The position numbers were made by a program, and so were the translations under genes. A stretch of DNA of 64,000 nt from Micrococcus flavus. GTDB lineage: Bacteria; Actinomycetota; Actinomycetes; Actinomycetales; Micrococcaceae. Below, in pieces: positions 1 to 9,769 of the stretch. How positions within the stretch are numbered: position 1 is the first letter of the stretch; every line of letters begins with the position of its first letter. The DNA is taken from positions 1,922,001-1,986,000 of the forward strand of contig NZ_JACHMC010000001.1 of assembly GCF_014204815.1 (NCBI RefSeq), given 5' to 3'. The notes beneath the pieces are model-generated. The model saw only the letters and a list, made by a program, of their open reading frames with translations, was not told the DNA's origin and did no database searches.

Positions 1-1521
1 GTCCGGCAGGGCCTCCACCACACCCCGCAGCCGCGCCCGCTCGACGGCGTCCCACACCTCGGCCTCGGACGCGTCCGGCCGCGCCAGCAGGAGGTTCCCG
101 CGCACGGTGTCGTGGAACAGGTGCCCGTCCTGCGTCACCATGCCGACGGCGTCCTGGAGGTCCCGGAACGCCATCCGACGCACGTCCACGCCGCCGATCT
201 CCACGGCGCCGGAGCTGACGTCGTACAGCCGCGTCACGAGGGAGGCGACGGTGGACTTGCCCGCCCCCGAGGACCCGACGAGCGCCACCGTGCGGCCGGC
301 CGGAATCTCCACGTCGATCCCGTGCAGCACCTCCTCGCCGCCGCGGGTGTCCAGCACGGCCACCTCCTCCAGCGAGGCCAGGGACACCTCCTGCGCGGTG
401 GGGTAGGCGAACCGCACGTCCCGCAGCCGCACGGACAGCGGACCGGCGGGCACGGGCGTCGGCGCGGCCGGCTCCTGGATCAAGGGCTCGAGGTCGAGCA
501 CCTCGAACACCCGCTCGAAGGACACCAGCGCGCTCATGATCTCCACCCGGGCGTTGGCCAGGGAGGTCAGGGGCGCGTAGAGGCGCGTCAGCAGCAGCGC
601 CATGGTGACGACGTCGCCCGCGTCCAGCGTGCCCGCGACCGCCTGGAGGCCGCCCACCCCGTACACGGCCGCGAGCGCGAGCGCCGAGACCAGCGTGAGC
701 AGCGTGGTGAACACGGCCTGCCGCACGGAGATGTCCACGCCGGTGGCGCGCACGCGGTCCGCGCGGCGGGCGAACTCGGCCGACTCCGCGCCGGGTTCCC
801 CGAAGAGCTTGATGAGGGTGGCACCCGGGGCGGAGAACCGCTCCGTCATCTGGTCCCCCATGGCCGCGTTGTGCCCGGCCCGCTCCCGGGAGAGCCCGGC
901 CAGGCGCCCGCCCACCCAGCGGGCGGGGATCAGGAACAGGGGCAGGAGGACGAGCGCCAGCAGCGTGATCTGCCAGCTCGTGGCCAGCATGACGCCGAGG
1001 GTCAGGGCCAAGGAGACGACGTTGGCCACCACACCGGAGAGCGTCCGGGAGATCGCCGACTGGGCGCCGATCACGTCGTTGTTCAGGCGGGAGACCAGTG
1101 CGCCGGTGCGCGTGCGCTGGAAGAACGCCACCGGCATGCGCTGGACGTGGTCGAACACGCGCGTGCGCAGGTCGTAGATGACGCGCTCGCCGAGCCCCGA
1201 GGAGAGCCACTTGGTGAACACGCCCACGGCGGCGTCCGCCACGGCCACCAGCGCGATCAGCAGCGCCAGCCGCACGATCAGCCCGGAGTCCCGACTGCCT
1301 GTGATCGCGTTGACCACGTCACCGGCCAGCACCGGCGACGCCACCCCGAGCACCGCACCCACCACGGAGGCGACCACGAACACCACGAGGCGCGCCCGGT
1401 ACTGTGCCGCGAACGCGACCGTCCGACGCACGGTCCCGGGGGCGAGGGCCTGGCCCTCCGCCCCGTCCGTGCCGCGCTGCATCCGCATCATGGACACGCG
1501 CGCCGCCGACTCCATGCTCAT
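1..1521 (-). CDS. ABC exporter, fused permease/ATPase (3' end beyond window)
   Basis: This is a half-size ABC exporter with a membrane domain fused to an ATPase. The ATG at 1521 gives 507 residues before the window edge. Hydrophobic helices lie near residues 45-65 and 83-103, with more across the first 330 residues as in type-1 exporter domains. The Walker A motif GSSGAGKST is at about 416-424 (Lys422) and a Q-loop (VTQDG) follows near 468. The LSGGQ signature, Walker B and H-loop are not in the window, so the gene is incomplete here and not shown to be broken. A second in-frame ATG lies two codons downstream. Such proteins act as homo- or heterodimers that export lipids, drugs or peptides. 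The sequence does not reveal the substrate, and any partner gene would lie to the left. Confidence 0.93.
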   Translation of the reverse strand, partial: MSMESAARVSMMRMQRGTDGAEGQALAPGTVRRTVAFAAQYRARLVVFVVASVVGAVLGVASPVLAGDVVNAITGSRDSGLIVRLALLIALVAVADAAVGVFTKWLSSGLGERVIYDLRTRVFDHVQRMPVAFFQRTRTGALVSRLNNDVIGAQSAISRTLSGVVANVVSLALTLGVMLATSWQITLLALVLLPLFLIPARWVGGRLAGLSRERAGHNAAMGDQMTERFSAPGATLIKLFGEPGAESAEFARRADRVRATGVDISVRQAVFTTLLTLVSALALAAVYGVGGLQAVAGTLDAGDVVTMALLLTRLYAPLTSLANARVEIMSALVSFERVFEVLDLEPLIQEPAAPTPVPAGPLSVRLRDVRFAYPTAQEVSLASLEEVAVLDTRGGEEVLHGIDVEIPAGRTVALVGSSGAGKSTVASLVTRLYDVSSGAVEIGGVDVRRMAFRDLQDAVGMVTQDGHLFHDTVRGNLLLARPDASEAEVWDAVERARLRGVVEALPD

Positions 1522-1683
1522 GGGCCCACCGACCTCTCCGACTCCGCGGTGCGCAGGCGGATCCCGGACGCACGGCTGGTCCAGGCTAACGACGCACGGC
1601 CCGCGCGGCGGCGGAGTTCGCCCCGGGCACAGGGGCGGCCGGCGGCGGGACCCGATGACGGCCGGCCCGCCCGGCGGCCGCGC

Positions 1684-2178
1684 TCACGCCGCCAGCTGCA
1701 GCCAGCCCTCCCACGCGGGGGCGGGGCGCTCCAGGCCTCGCAGGCGCCACTGGGCGCCCCGCGGCCGGGCGGGGGTCACGCGCAGGCGCCAGCCGAGGGC
1801 CTCGAGGGAGCGGTCCGCCTTGACCCCGTTGCAGCGCAGGCAGCAGGCCACGAGGTTCTCCCACGTGTCCTGCCCGCCACGGGAGCGCGGGTGCACGTGG
1901 TCCACCGTGGTCGCGTGGGCGCCGCAGTAGGCGCAGCGATGGCCGTCGCGGCGCAGCACCCCGGCGCGGGTGGCGCCCAGCGGGCGGGCGGCGGGCACCC
2001 GGATGTAGCGGTGGAGCAGGATCACGAGGGGCCGGCCCCACTCCCGGCCGGGGCTCACCACCGGGTCCCCGCCGTCCTCGAGGACGCTGGCCTTCCCCGC
2101 CGCCACGAGCAGCAGCGCCCGGCGGTCGGAGACCACCGAGACGGGTTCGTAGCCGGCGTTCAGGACGAGTGTGCGCAT
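1684..2178 (-). CDS. HNH endonuclease family protein
   Basis: This is a 164-residue protein with an HNH fold in its centre. The visible core has a CxxC pair (CAYC), then VDHVHPRSRGG, then CLRCN, giving four zinc-binding cysteines around the catalytic DH. The N-terminus (MRTLVLNAGYEPV) is the usual start of the stand-alone bacterial HNH family. I therefore chose the ATG at 2178 over an upstream in-frame ATG at 2280, which would add a low-complexity leader. It stands alone on the minus strand between the exporter and the iron regulator, with no methyltransferase or phage genes nearby. A defence role is therefore not indicated. The family is widespread in actinobacteria and its cellular role is unclear. 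Confidence 0.88.
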   Translation of the reverse strand: MRTLVLNAGYEPVSVVSDRRALLLVAAGKASVLEDGGDPVVSPGREWGRPLVILLHRYIRVPAARPLGATRAGVLRRDGHRCAYCGAHATTVDHVHPRSRGGQDTWENLVACCLRCNGVKADRSLEALGWRLRVTPARPRGAQWRLRGLERPAPAWEGWLQLAA

Positions 2179-2335
2179 GACGGGCCTCGGGGGGTGACGG
2201 ACGGAGCTGCTCTGCCGCCACGGTAGGCCCCGACACGGCCGCGTGCCGCGTGTCGGCGCGCCGCCGTACGGGAACGTCACCGGCGCGTCATCGCCGCATC
2301 ACGCGGCCGTCATGCCCCGGCCGCCCGGGACGCGG

Positions 2336-3037
2336 TCAGGCGCCCTCGACCCACACGTGGCCGGCCGTCTCCTCGGAGAGCTCGAGGGCGCCGTCCCCGG
2401 CGCCCTCGGCCTGGACGCGCACGTAGCCGGACTCGAGGGCGGGCCGGACCCGCACCTCGGCCCCCGGCACGATCCCGGCGCGGCCGAGCTCGGCCAGCAG
2501 AGCGGGGTCCGCCTGCACCCCCTCCGCCAGGCTGCGCACGCGCCAGCGGCCGGGCGTGGCGGCGACGGCGGCGAGCACCTGCCCGGGCAGTCCCATGTCC
2601 CGGCTCCACTCCTCCGCGGAGCGGACCTCGGGGCGCGGCGGGATGGGGGTGCCGTAGGGGGTCTCGGTGGGGTTCTCCAGGATCTCGAGCAGCCGGCGCT
2701 CCACCTGGTCGCTCATGACGTGCTCCCAGCGGCAGGCCTCGTCGTGGACGTAGGCCCAGTCCAGGCCGATCACGTCCGCGAGCAGGCGCTCGGCGAGGCG
2801 GTGCTTGCGCAGCACCGCCACGGCGTGCTCGCGGCCCTCGGGGGTCAGGTCCAGCCGACGGTCCGGGCCGACGTGCACCAGGCCGTCGCGCTCCATGCGC
2901 GCCACGGTCTGGGAGACGGTGGGGCCGGAGTGCTCCAGGCGCTCCACGATCCGCGCGCGCAGGGGCGTGATCCCCTCCTCCTCGAGCTCGAGGATGGTGC
3001 GCAGGTACATCTCGGTGGTGTCGATCAGGTCCGTCAT
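2336..3037 (-). CDS. ideR: Iron-dependent repressor, DtxR/IdeR family
   Basis: This is a 233-residue metal-sensing repressor. It has an N-terminal winged helix (about 1-70), a dimerisation and metal-binding domain (about 75-140) and a C-terminal SH3-like FeoA domain (about 160-233). The metal ligands known from DtxR fall at the same numbers here: Met10, His79, Glu83, His98, Cys102, Glu105 and His106. This full-length form with an SH3-like domain is typical of the Fe(II)-activated IdeR/DtxR group. Short MntR proteins lack that domain. A good Shine-Dalgarno (GGAGGAGG) precedes the ATG. It is divergent from serC. It probably represses iron uptake and siderophore genes elsewhere, since none are in this window. 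Mn specificity cannot be fully excluded. Confidence 0.92.
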   Translation of the reverse strand: MTDLIDTTEMYLRTILELEEEGITPLRARIVERLEHSGPTVSQTVARMERDGLVHVGPDRRLDLTPEGREHAVAVLRKHRLAERLLADVIGLDWAYVHDEACRWEHVMSDQVERRLLEILENPTETPYGTPIPPRPEVRSAEEWSRDMGLPGQVLAAVAATPGRWRVRSLAEGVQADPALLAELGRAGIVPGAEVRVRPALESGYVRVQAEGAGDGALELSEETAGHVWVEGA

Positions 3038-3077
3038 GCCGCGGCCTCCTCCAGAGCGCTCGTCCCGGACATCCTAG

Positions 3078-4289
<1,212 letters not shown>

Positions 4290-4344
4290 GCCCGGTGCAC
4301 GGGAGGGGCGGGTCGGCACGCGACGACCTGCCCCGCCGGCGTCG

Positions 4345-4818
4345 TCAGTCCTCGTCGGGGACGCGGCCCTCGGCGACGGCGGCCAGGCGCTCGCGCTCCT
4401 CGGCGCTGACGCGCTCCTCGTAGGGCACCCAGGGCGGGGCGACGACGGCGCCCTCCCCCGCCTCCAGGCCCGTCTCGCACACGGTCACGTGCCGACTGCG
4501 CGGGGCGCGCGCCACGGTGGAGTACCAGACCCACCCGGTGTAGCCCGGCAGGGCGGAGGCGAAGCGGTGCGTCATCAGGCGGTCGTCGTCCGCGGTGGCG
4601 CCGAGGTGCTCCCCCACCTGCTCGTCGGACGCCAGCCCGGCCAGGCCCGCGCGGGCCTCGGCCACGGCGGCAGCGAGCACCTCGTCCCGCTTCGGGGCGC
4701 GCCGCCGCCGGGACGGGGCGGCGGGGGGCGTCGCCGTGCCGTTCTCGGCCGCGGCGCTCTCGAGCGTGTCGGGGCCGTGCGTCTCGTCCGGGTCGGTCTC
4801 CGGGTCACGGGAGGTCAT
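4345..4818 (-). CDS. DUF3027 protein
   Basis: This is a 157-residue protein of the actinobacterial DUF3027 family. The conserved core is visible in the middle, with LPGYTGWVWYSTVARAPRS followed by PPWVPYEERV. The first 50 residues are charged and low in complexity, with a basic patch (SRRRRAPKRDE). Family members known to me are often longer, so this is a short version. It begins four bases downstream of the cold-shock gene stop on the same strand, so the two are probably one transcript. The pairing with a cold-shock gene suggests a role in RNA or cold physiology, but no function has been shown that I know of. Confidence 0.82.
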   Translation of the reverse strand: MTSRDPETDPDETHGPDTLESAAAENGTATPPAAPSRRRRAPKRDEVLAAAVAEARAGLAGLASDEQVGEHLGATADDDRLMTHRFASALPGYTGWVWYSTVARAPRSRHVTVCETGLEAGEGAVVAPPWVPYEERVSAEERERLAAVAEGRVPDED

Positions 4819-4822
4819 GGCC

Positions 4823-5206
4823 TCATGCCTCCAGGTCGTCGGCCACGCGGCGCAGCACGGCGGCGATCTTCTCGGCCTGCGCGCGCTGGGGGTAGCGGCC
4901 GCGGCGCAGACCGTTCGAGGTCTGGTCCAGGACCTTGATGAGGTCCTCCACGATCCCTGCCATGCGGTCCGGGGACGGGCGGTGGTTGCGCACGACCGAG
5001 GGGCCGTCCTCGAGGACCTGCACGGACAGGGCCTGCTTGCCGCGGCGGCCCTCGGCCACGCCGAGCTGGACGCGGGTGCCCGAGCGCAGCTCGGTCAGTC
5101 CGGAGGGGAGGGCCGAGGAGGGCACGTGGACCTCCTCGCCGTCGTCGGTGTGGGCGAAGCCGAACCCCTTGGCGGAGTCGTAGAACTTGATGCGGCCCGT
5201 GGGCAT
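4823..5206 (-). CDS. Cold-shock-domain protein with C-terminal extension
   Basis: This 127-residue protein starts with a cold-shock domain (about 1-70) that binds single-stranded RNA or DNA. RNP1 is KGFGFA at 13-18 and an RNP2-like segment (VHVPSS) follows. The last 55 residues form a predicted helical tail rich in Arg and Leu that ordinary 67-residue Csp proteins lack. The start is MPTGRIKFYDSAKG at 5206. An upstream in-frame ATG would add 58 residues of Arg/Pro-rich sequence and is unlikely. The DUF3027 gene follows after four bases. The 215 bp upstream, towards the divergent membrane gene, could hold a regulated 5' leader. Longer Csp proteins of this kind are usual in Micrococcaceae. Confidence 0.92.
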   Translation of the reverse strand: MPTGRIKFYDSAKGFGFAHTDDGEEVHVPSSALPSGLTELRSGTRVQLGVAEGRRGKQALSVQVLEDGPSVVRNHRPSPDRMAGIVEDLIKVLDQTSNGLRRGRYPQRAQAEKIAAVLRRVADDLEA

Positions 5207-5421
5207 CTGGGCACCTGCCTTCGTCGGTCGGGGCATCCCGGGGCGCGGGCGCGGCCGGTCCGCGTGCGCACCGCACGCCGGTCCGTCGCGGGGCGGCCGG
5301 GTCCTCGCACCGGTGCGGCCGTGCGCCGCGGCATCGGTGGGACCGTCGGCCGCGCGCCTCGCTGCGGGCGGCGGGGACAAGAGTCACTGATCCCCCAGGA
5401 TAGCCGCACTACAGTGGGACG

Positions 5422-5712
5422 GTGCCCTCCCCCCAGACCGCCCCGCAGCCCCGCCCAGCCTCCGACGACGCCCGCGGCCCCCGCACCGACCGCGTCCCCG
5501 GCGCCGCCCTCCGGACGCTGCTGGCGGTGGGCGTGGCGGTCACGGCGCTCTCCGGTCTCGCGCTGATCGGGGCGCTGGCGTCCTACTTCCTGGGCGTGAC
5601 GCCGGCCTTCCTGCCAGTCCTGTACGGGCTCAGCCTCTTCGGCCTGCCGCTGGGCTTCACACTGATGGTCCTCCACATGGTCGTCTCGGCCGTCCGGCGC
5701 TCCCGCGTCTGA
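5422..5712 (+). CDS. Small membrane protein of unknown function
   Basis: This is a 96-residue protein with a polar 28-residue N-terminus and hydrophobic stretches near 30-57 and 61-88. It is a small inner-membrane protein with two or perhaps three passes and a basic C-terminus (RRSRV). It starts with GTG at 5422. The hexamer TACAGT ends six bases before the GTG with no Shine-Dalgarno between, which suggests a leaderless transcript. It is divergent from the cold-shock operon and 73 bp ahead of a two-component operon. I recognise no family and see no functional residue. Confidence 0.7.
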   Translation: MPSPQTAPQPRPASDDARGPRTDRVPGAALRTLLAVGVAVTALSGLALIGALASYFLGVTPAFLPVLYGLSLFGLPLGFTLMVLHMVVSAVRRSRV

Positions 5713-5785
5713 CCCCACCGCGCTCCTCCCGCCCAGTCAGGACACGCCCAGCAGACTCCCAGGTGCGGCGGCCACACTGGGGGGC

Positions 5786-6493
5786 ATGCAGTCCCGGAAC
5801 CCCGAAGCCCGGCTCCTCGTGGTCGACGACGAGCCCAACATCCGCGAGCTCCTCTCCACCTCCCTGCGCTTCGCCGGGTTCGAGGTCCGCGCCGCCGCCG
5901 ACGGCCGCGAGGCCCTCGAGGCCGCGGAGGAGTTCCAGCCCGACCTCGCCGTCCTGGACGTCATGCTGCCGGACATGGACGGCTTCACCGTCACCCGCCG
6001 CCTGCGCGCCGCGGGGCGCCACTTCCCCGTGGTCTTCCTGACCGCGCGGGACGGCACCGAGGACAAGGTCACCGGCCTGACCGTGGGCGGGGACGACTAC
6101 GTCACCAAGCCCTTCTCCCTCGACGAGGTGGTGGCGCGCATCCGCGCCGTGCTGCGCCGCACGGCGTCGCTCGAGGACGACTCCGCGGTGCTGCGCGTGG
6201 ACGACCTCGAGCTGGACGACGATGCGCACGAGGTCCGCCGCGGCGGTGAGGTGGTGGAGCTGTCCCCCACGGAGTTCAAGCTGCTGCGCTACCTGATGAT
6301 GAACCCCAACCGGGTGCTCTCCAAGGCGCAGATCCTGGACCACGTCTGGGAGTACGACTTCAACGGCGACGCCTCCATCGTGGAGTCCTACATCTCCTAC
6401 CTGCGGCGTAAGATCGACATCGGCGGCCGGGACAAGATGATCCACACCAAGCGCGGCGTCGGCTACCTGCTCCGGACCGCCGACAAGCGCTGA
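5786..6493 (+). CDS. OmpR-family response regulator
   Basis: This 235-residue regulator has a receiver domain (about 8-122) with the acidic pair Asp14/Asp15, phospho-acceptor Asp58 and Lys108. A winged-helix DNA-binding domain (about 135-233) contains SPTEFKLLRYLM and the ending KRGVGYLLR. It resembles the mycobacterial TcrA/PrrA/MprA class, but I cannot name an orthologue. The sensor kinase starts one base after its stop, so the two are translationally linked. A -10-like CACACT lies seven bases before the ATG, consistent with a leaderless start. Target genes are unknown. The WXG100 and DUF4031-HD genes follow on the same strand. Confidence 0.94.
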   Translation: MQSRNPEARLLVVDDEPNIRELLSTSLRFAGFEVRAAADGREALEAAEEFQPDLAVLDVMLPDMDGFTVTRRLRAAGRHFPVVFLTARDGTEDKVTGLTVGGDDYVTKPFSLDEVVARIRAVLRRTASLEDDSAVLRVDDLELDDDAHEVRRGGEVVELSPTEFKLLRYLMMNPNRVLSKAQILDHVWEYDFNGDASIVESYISYLRRKIDIGGRDKMIHTKRGVGYLLRTADKR

Positions 6494-6494
6494 C

Positions 6495-8318
6495 GTGGAG
6501 GAGGGCCTGCGCCGGGCGGCGGACCGGGTCCGCCATCCGCGCACGTGGTGGCGGACGTGGTGGGGCGCCCGCCCGCTGCGCACCAAGCTCGTGGTGATGA
6601 TCACAGCGCTGATGATGATCCTCGTGGCCGTCATCGCCCTGGTCACCGCGGTCCTCTTCCGCACCGAGCTGGTGCGCCAGCTGGACGAGGACATGGAGAC
6701 CAACAGGGACGCCGTCTCCGTGTACCTGACCTCCATGGCGCAGACGGGCGGGTACTACTCCCCCCAGCACTCGATCCTGCGCTTCTACGGCGTGGTCTGG
6801 GACACCCGGGGCGACCCCGTGGTGAGCACGCCGCTGCTGCCCGGCACGGACGGCCCGGCCCTGGCCGGCATGACCACCGCCGAGGTCGACGCGGTCGGGT
6901 CCGGCTCGTTCGAGGTCCCCGGCACGCAGCCCGGCTCCGACGGCTGGCGCGTGCAGCTCTACCATCTGCGCAGCGGCGAGGGCTCCCTGGCCATCGCGCT
7001 GCCGCTGCACAGCGTCACCACCTCCGTGAGCCGCGTCGTGACGCTCGTGGTGAGCATCTGGCTGATCGGCACGGCGGCGTCCGTCATCGTCGCGAACCTG
7101 CTGGTCGAGCGGGCCTTCCGCACTCTGGACCGCGTGGAGCGGACCACGGCGAAGATCGCCGCCGGCGACCTCACCCAGCGCGTGGCCTCCGCCCCGCCGA
7201 GCACCGAGGTGGGGCGGCTCTCCCGCTCCATCAACGCGATGCTCGCGCACATCGAGTCCGCGTTCCGGGACAAGGAGGTCTCCGAGGACAAGATGCGCCG
7301 GTTCGTGCAGGACGCCTCGCACGAGCTGCGCACCCCGCTGGTGACGATCCGCGGGTTCTCCGAGCTGTACCGGCACGGCGGGATCACCGAGCCGGAGGAC
7401 GTGGCCGCCGCCATGGGCCGGATCGAGTCGGAGGCCGGGCGCATGCACCGCCTCGTGGAGGACCTGCTGACGCTCGCCCGCCTGGACGAGCAGCGCCCCC
7501 TGGACCACGCGCCCGTGGACCTGCTGGTGCTGGGGATGGACGCCATGATGGACGCCTCCGTCAACGCGCCGGAGCGCCGGGTCACGCTGGTCGGCCTCGA
7601 CGGCGGACCGGCCGTCTCAGCACCCCTGATGGGCGACGAGAACCGCCTCCGCCAGGTGGTTGTCAACCTCGTGACCAACGCCCTGCGCTACACGCCGGAG
7701 GGCACCCCGATCGAGGTGGCGGTGGGCACCCGGGACCTCCTGACGGGCGCGGACGCGGCCGCCAGCCGCCAGTCCGTGGTCGAGGTGCGGGACCACGGCG
7801 ACGGGGTCTCCGCGGAGGACGCCGAGCGCATCTTCGAGCGCTTCTACCGCGCGGACGCCTCCCGCCACCGGGAGACCGGGGGCACGGGACTGGGGCTGGC
7901 GATCGTCGCGGCGATCGTGGCCCAGCACGGCGGGTCGGTGCGGCTGCTGGAGACCGAGGGCGGCGGCGCCACCTTCTCCGTGGCCCTGCCCTGGGTTCCG
8001 TTCGAGGAGGACGACGACGAGGGGGTCGAGGACGCCGAGGGGACGACGGACGGGAGCGGCTCCTCGGGGGATCCCGACGACGGCGACCACGGCCCCGGAG
8101 CGTCCGCCGAGACCGCCCAGTGGGGCCGGCTCGCCCGCGCGGGCGAGATGTTCCGCCGGGCCTCCGCGGCGCGGCGGGGCGCGGCCGGCGCCGCGTCCGG
8201 GAAGGTCCGCGCCACCCGGGACGAGGGCGGGGACGGGGTCCCCGACGGCGGGACCGCCCCGGCCGGCGACGGAACGGGCCGGACCACTCCTGCACAGGCG
8301 ACGGACGAGCCCCGCTGA
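6495..8318 (+). CDS. Sensor histidine kinase (HAMP, HisKA, HATPase)
   Basis: This is the membrane sensor kinase partner of the regulator just upstream. It is 607 residues from a GTG at 6495. TM1 is at about 32-56, the extracytoplasmic sensor region at 57-180, TM2 at about 180-205 and HAMP at about 205-258. The H-box is DASHELRTPL with phospho-acceptor His276. N-box (NLVTNALRY), G1 (DHGDGV) and G2 (GGTGLGLAI) motifs follow. After the kinase core comes an extra tail of about 110 residues, acidic first and then Ala/Arg-rich. Typical kinases of this class lack it, and it looks disordered. The sensed signal cannot be read from the sequence. Confidence 0.94.
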   Translation: MEEGLRRAADRVRHPRTWWRTWWGARPLRTKLVVMITALMMILVAVIALVTAVLFRTELVRQLDEDMETNRDAVSVYLTSMAQTGGYYSPQHSILRFYGVVWDTRGDPVVSTPLLPGTDGPALAGMTTAEVDAVGSGSFEVPGTQPGSDGWRVQLYHLRSGEGSLAIALPLHSVTTSVSRVVTLVVSIWLIGTAASVIVANLLVERAFRTLDRVERTTAKIAAGDLTQRVASAPPSTEVGRLSRSINAMLAHIESAFRDKEVSEDKMRRFVQDASHELRTPLVTIRGFSELYRHGGITEPEDVAAAMGRIESEAGRMHRLVEDLLTLARLDEQRPLDHAPVDLLVLGMDAMMDASVNAPERRVTLVGLDGGPAVSAPLMGDENRLRQVVVNLVTNALRYTPEGTPIEVAVGTRDLLTGADAAASRQSVVEVRDHGDGVSAEDAERIFERFYRADASRHRETGGTGLGLAIVAAIVAQHGGSVRLLETEGGGATFSVALPWVPFEEDDDEGVEDAEGTTDGSGSSGDPDDGDHGPGASAETAQWGRLARAGEMFRRASAARRGAAGAASGKVRATRDEGGDGVPDGGTAPAGDGTGRTTPAQATDEPR

Positions 8319-8436
8319 TCCACCGCGGGCCCAGCGTCCCGGCCGGCCCGGCGGGTGCCGCCCGTAGCGTGACGGTCAGCGGCGCCCGCCGCACAGCCGA
8401 CGCCGGACCACCGGCGCCCGACCGAGGGGGTACACC

Positions 8437-8727
8437 ATGACCATCGTCCAGATCGACGTCGAGGACCTGCGCGCCAAGAGCGGCGCCGTGGAGGGCTCCA
8501 TCGCCCGCCTGCAGACCGAGGTGAACACCATGGAGGCCCACCTGCGCCAGCTGCAGGACACGTGGCGCGGCCAGGCCTCCGCCAACTTCCAGGGCGTGCT
8601 CACCGAGTGGCGCGCCACCCAGCTGAAGGTGGAGGAGTCGCTCGCGAGCATCCGCCGCGCCATGGACCTGGCCGCCACCCAGTACAGCGAGACCGAGGCC
8701 GCGAACGCCGCCATGTTCCGGTTCTGA
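8437..8727 (+). CDS. WXG100 family (ESAT-6-like) protein
   Basis: This 96-residue helical hairpin protein has the family motif W43-R44-G45 in the turn and a C-terminal Tyr83-xxx-Glu87 resembling the YxxxD/E export signal of type VII secretion substrates. The length is typical of the family. A GAGGGGG Shine-Dalgarno precedes the ATG. It is a single copy, with no partner WXG100 gene, EccC-type ATPase or other ESX component in the window. If it is secreted, the machinery must be encoded elsewhere. It lies 118 bp after the kinase gene with its own -10-like TAGCGT upstream, so it may be transcribed separately. Confidence 0.9.
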   Translation: MTIVQIDVEDLRAKSGAVEGSIARLQTEVNTMEAHLRQLQDTWRGQASANFQGVLTEWRATQLKVEESLASIRRAMDLAATQYSETEAANAAMFRF

Positions 8728-8804
8728 CCCGCGCTGCGCCAGCACGCCCCGACGTCCGTCCGGACGGCGGGGTGCGCGTGCGTCCGCCGCCGTAGGGTGG
8801 GCGC

Positions 8805-9737
8805 ATGGCCGTCCTGATCGACCCTCCCGCGTGGCCCGCCCACGGGACGGTGTTCTCCCACCTCGTCTCCGACTCCAGCCTCGAGGAGCTGCACGCCTTC
8901 GCCCGGGACACGGGCCTCTCCCCGCGGGCCTTCGACCTGGACCACTACGACGTGCCCGCCCACCGGCATGCGGAGCTCGTGGCCGCCGGCGCGGAGTCCG
9001 TCAGCGGTCGAGAGCTCGTGCGCCGCCTCGTGGGCTCGGGGCTGCGCACCCCGGCCCGGCGACGTCCCGCGCGCCGGGCTGCGGTGCTGACACGCCGCTG
9101 GCAGGCCCTGTTCGCCGGGACGCCCGCCCGTGAGGCCGCCGTGACGTCGGCCGGCCGGGACCTGCTGGCGCGCTGGTCCGAGCCGCACCGCCGCTACCAC
9201 TCCCCCGATCACCTGCTCGCGGTCCTGGAGGCGATGGACCTGCTGGAGAGGGCCGGCGAGGACCTCGGGCCCCGGCCGCGCGCCGTGCGCCTGGCCGCGT
9301 GGTTCCACGACGCGGTGTACGACGCCGACCCCGCCCGGCCGACGGGGCAGGACGAGGAGGACTCCGCCCGTCTGGCCGAGCGCATGCTGGCCTCGCCCGG
9401 GCTGGCGGTGCCGGCCGACGTCGTCGCCGAGACGGCACGCCTGGTGCGTCTGACCTCGGACCACCGGCCCGCGCCCGGGGACGCGGCCGGGGCGGTGCTC
9501 AGCGACGCGGACCTCGAGGTGCTGGGCCGCTGCGCCCAGGCCTACGACGCCTACGTCCGCGCGGTCCGCGCCGACTTCGCCCACGTCACGCAGGAGCAGT
9601 GGCGGACCGGCCGGGCGCGCGTCCTGGAGGGGCTCCTGGCGGCCGACCACCTGTTCGCCACCGCCGCCGGCCGGGCGCGCTGGGAGGCCACGGCGCGGGA
9701 GAACCTCGCCCGGGAGCTCGCCGCGCTCCGCGCCTGA
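8805..9737 (+). CDS. DUF4031 domain fused to an HD-type hydrolase domain
   Basis: This 310-residue protein has two parts. Residues 1-85 match DUF4031, with MAVLIDPPAWPAHG at the start, HLVSD and FDLDHYDVPAHRH. Residues 95-310 form an HD-type all-helical domain with RRYHSPDHL at about 130-137 and the His-Asp doublet WFHDAVYD (His168, Asp169), followed by a later SDADLEVLG. HD domains of this sort are metal-dependent phosphohydrolases. No substrate can be inferred. The ATG at 8805 follows a TAGGGT hexamer by six bases, so it is probably leaderless. It is convergent with groEL. Confidence 0.85.
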   Translation: MAVLIDPPAWPAHGTVFSHLVSDSSLEELHAFARDTGLSPRAFDLDHYDVPAHRHAELVAAGAESVSGRELVRRLVGSGLRTPARRRPARRAAVLTRRWQALFAGTPAREAAVTSAGRDLLARWSEPHRRYHSPDHLLAVLEAMDLLERAGEDLGPRPRAVRLAAWFHDAVYDADPARPTGQDEEDSARLAERMLASPGLAVPADVVAETARLVRLTSDHRPAPGDAAGAVLSDADLEVLGRCAQAYDAYVRAVRADFAHVTQEQWRTGRARVLEGLLAADHLFATAAGRARWEATARENLARELAALRA

Positions 9738-9769
9738 CCGACCCGTCCGCCCCCGCCCCACCCCCGCAC

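Noticed and set aside
1575..1600. Possible IdeR box (AGGCTAAC) upstream of the ABC exporter
   Set aside because: Only one half resembles the consensus and there is no symmetric partner. It is more simply part of a promoter.
1684..2178. The HNH gene as part of a restriction or phage-defence system
   Set aside because: No methyltransferase, specificity subunit, integrase or other defence gene is adjacent. The protein matches a common stand-alone family.
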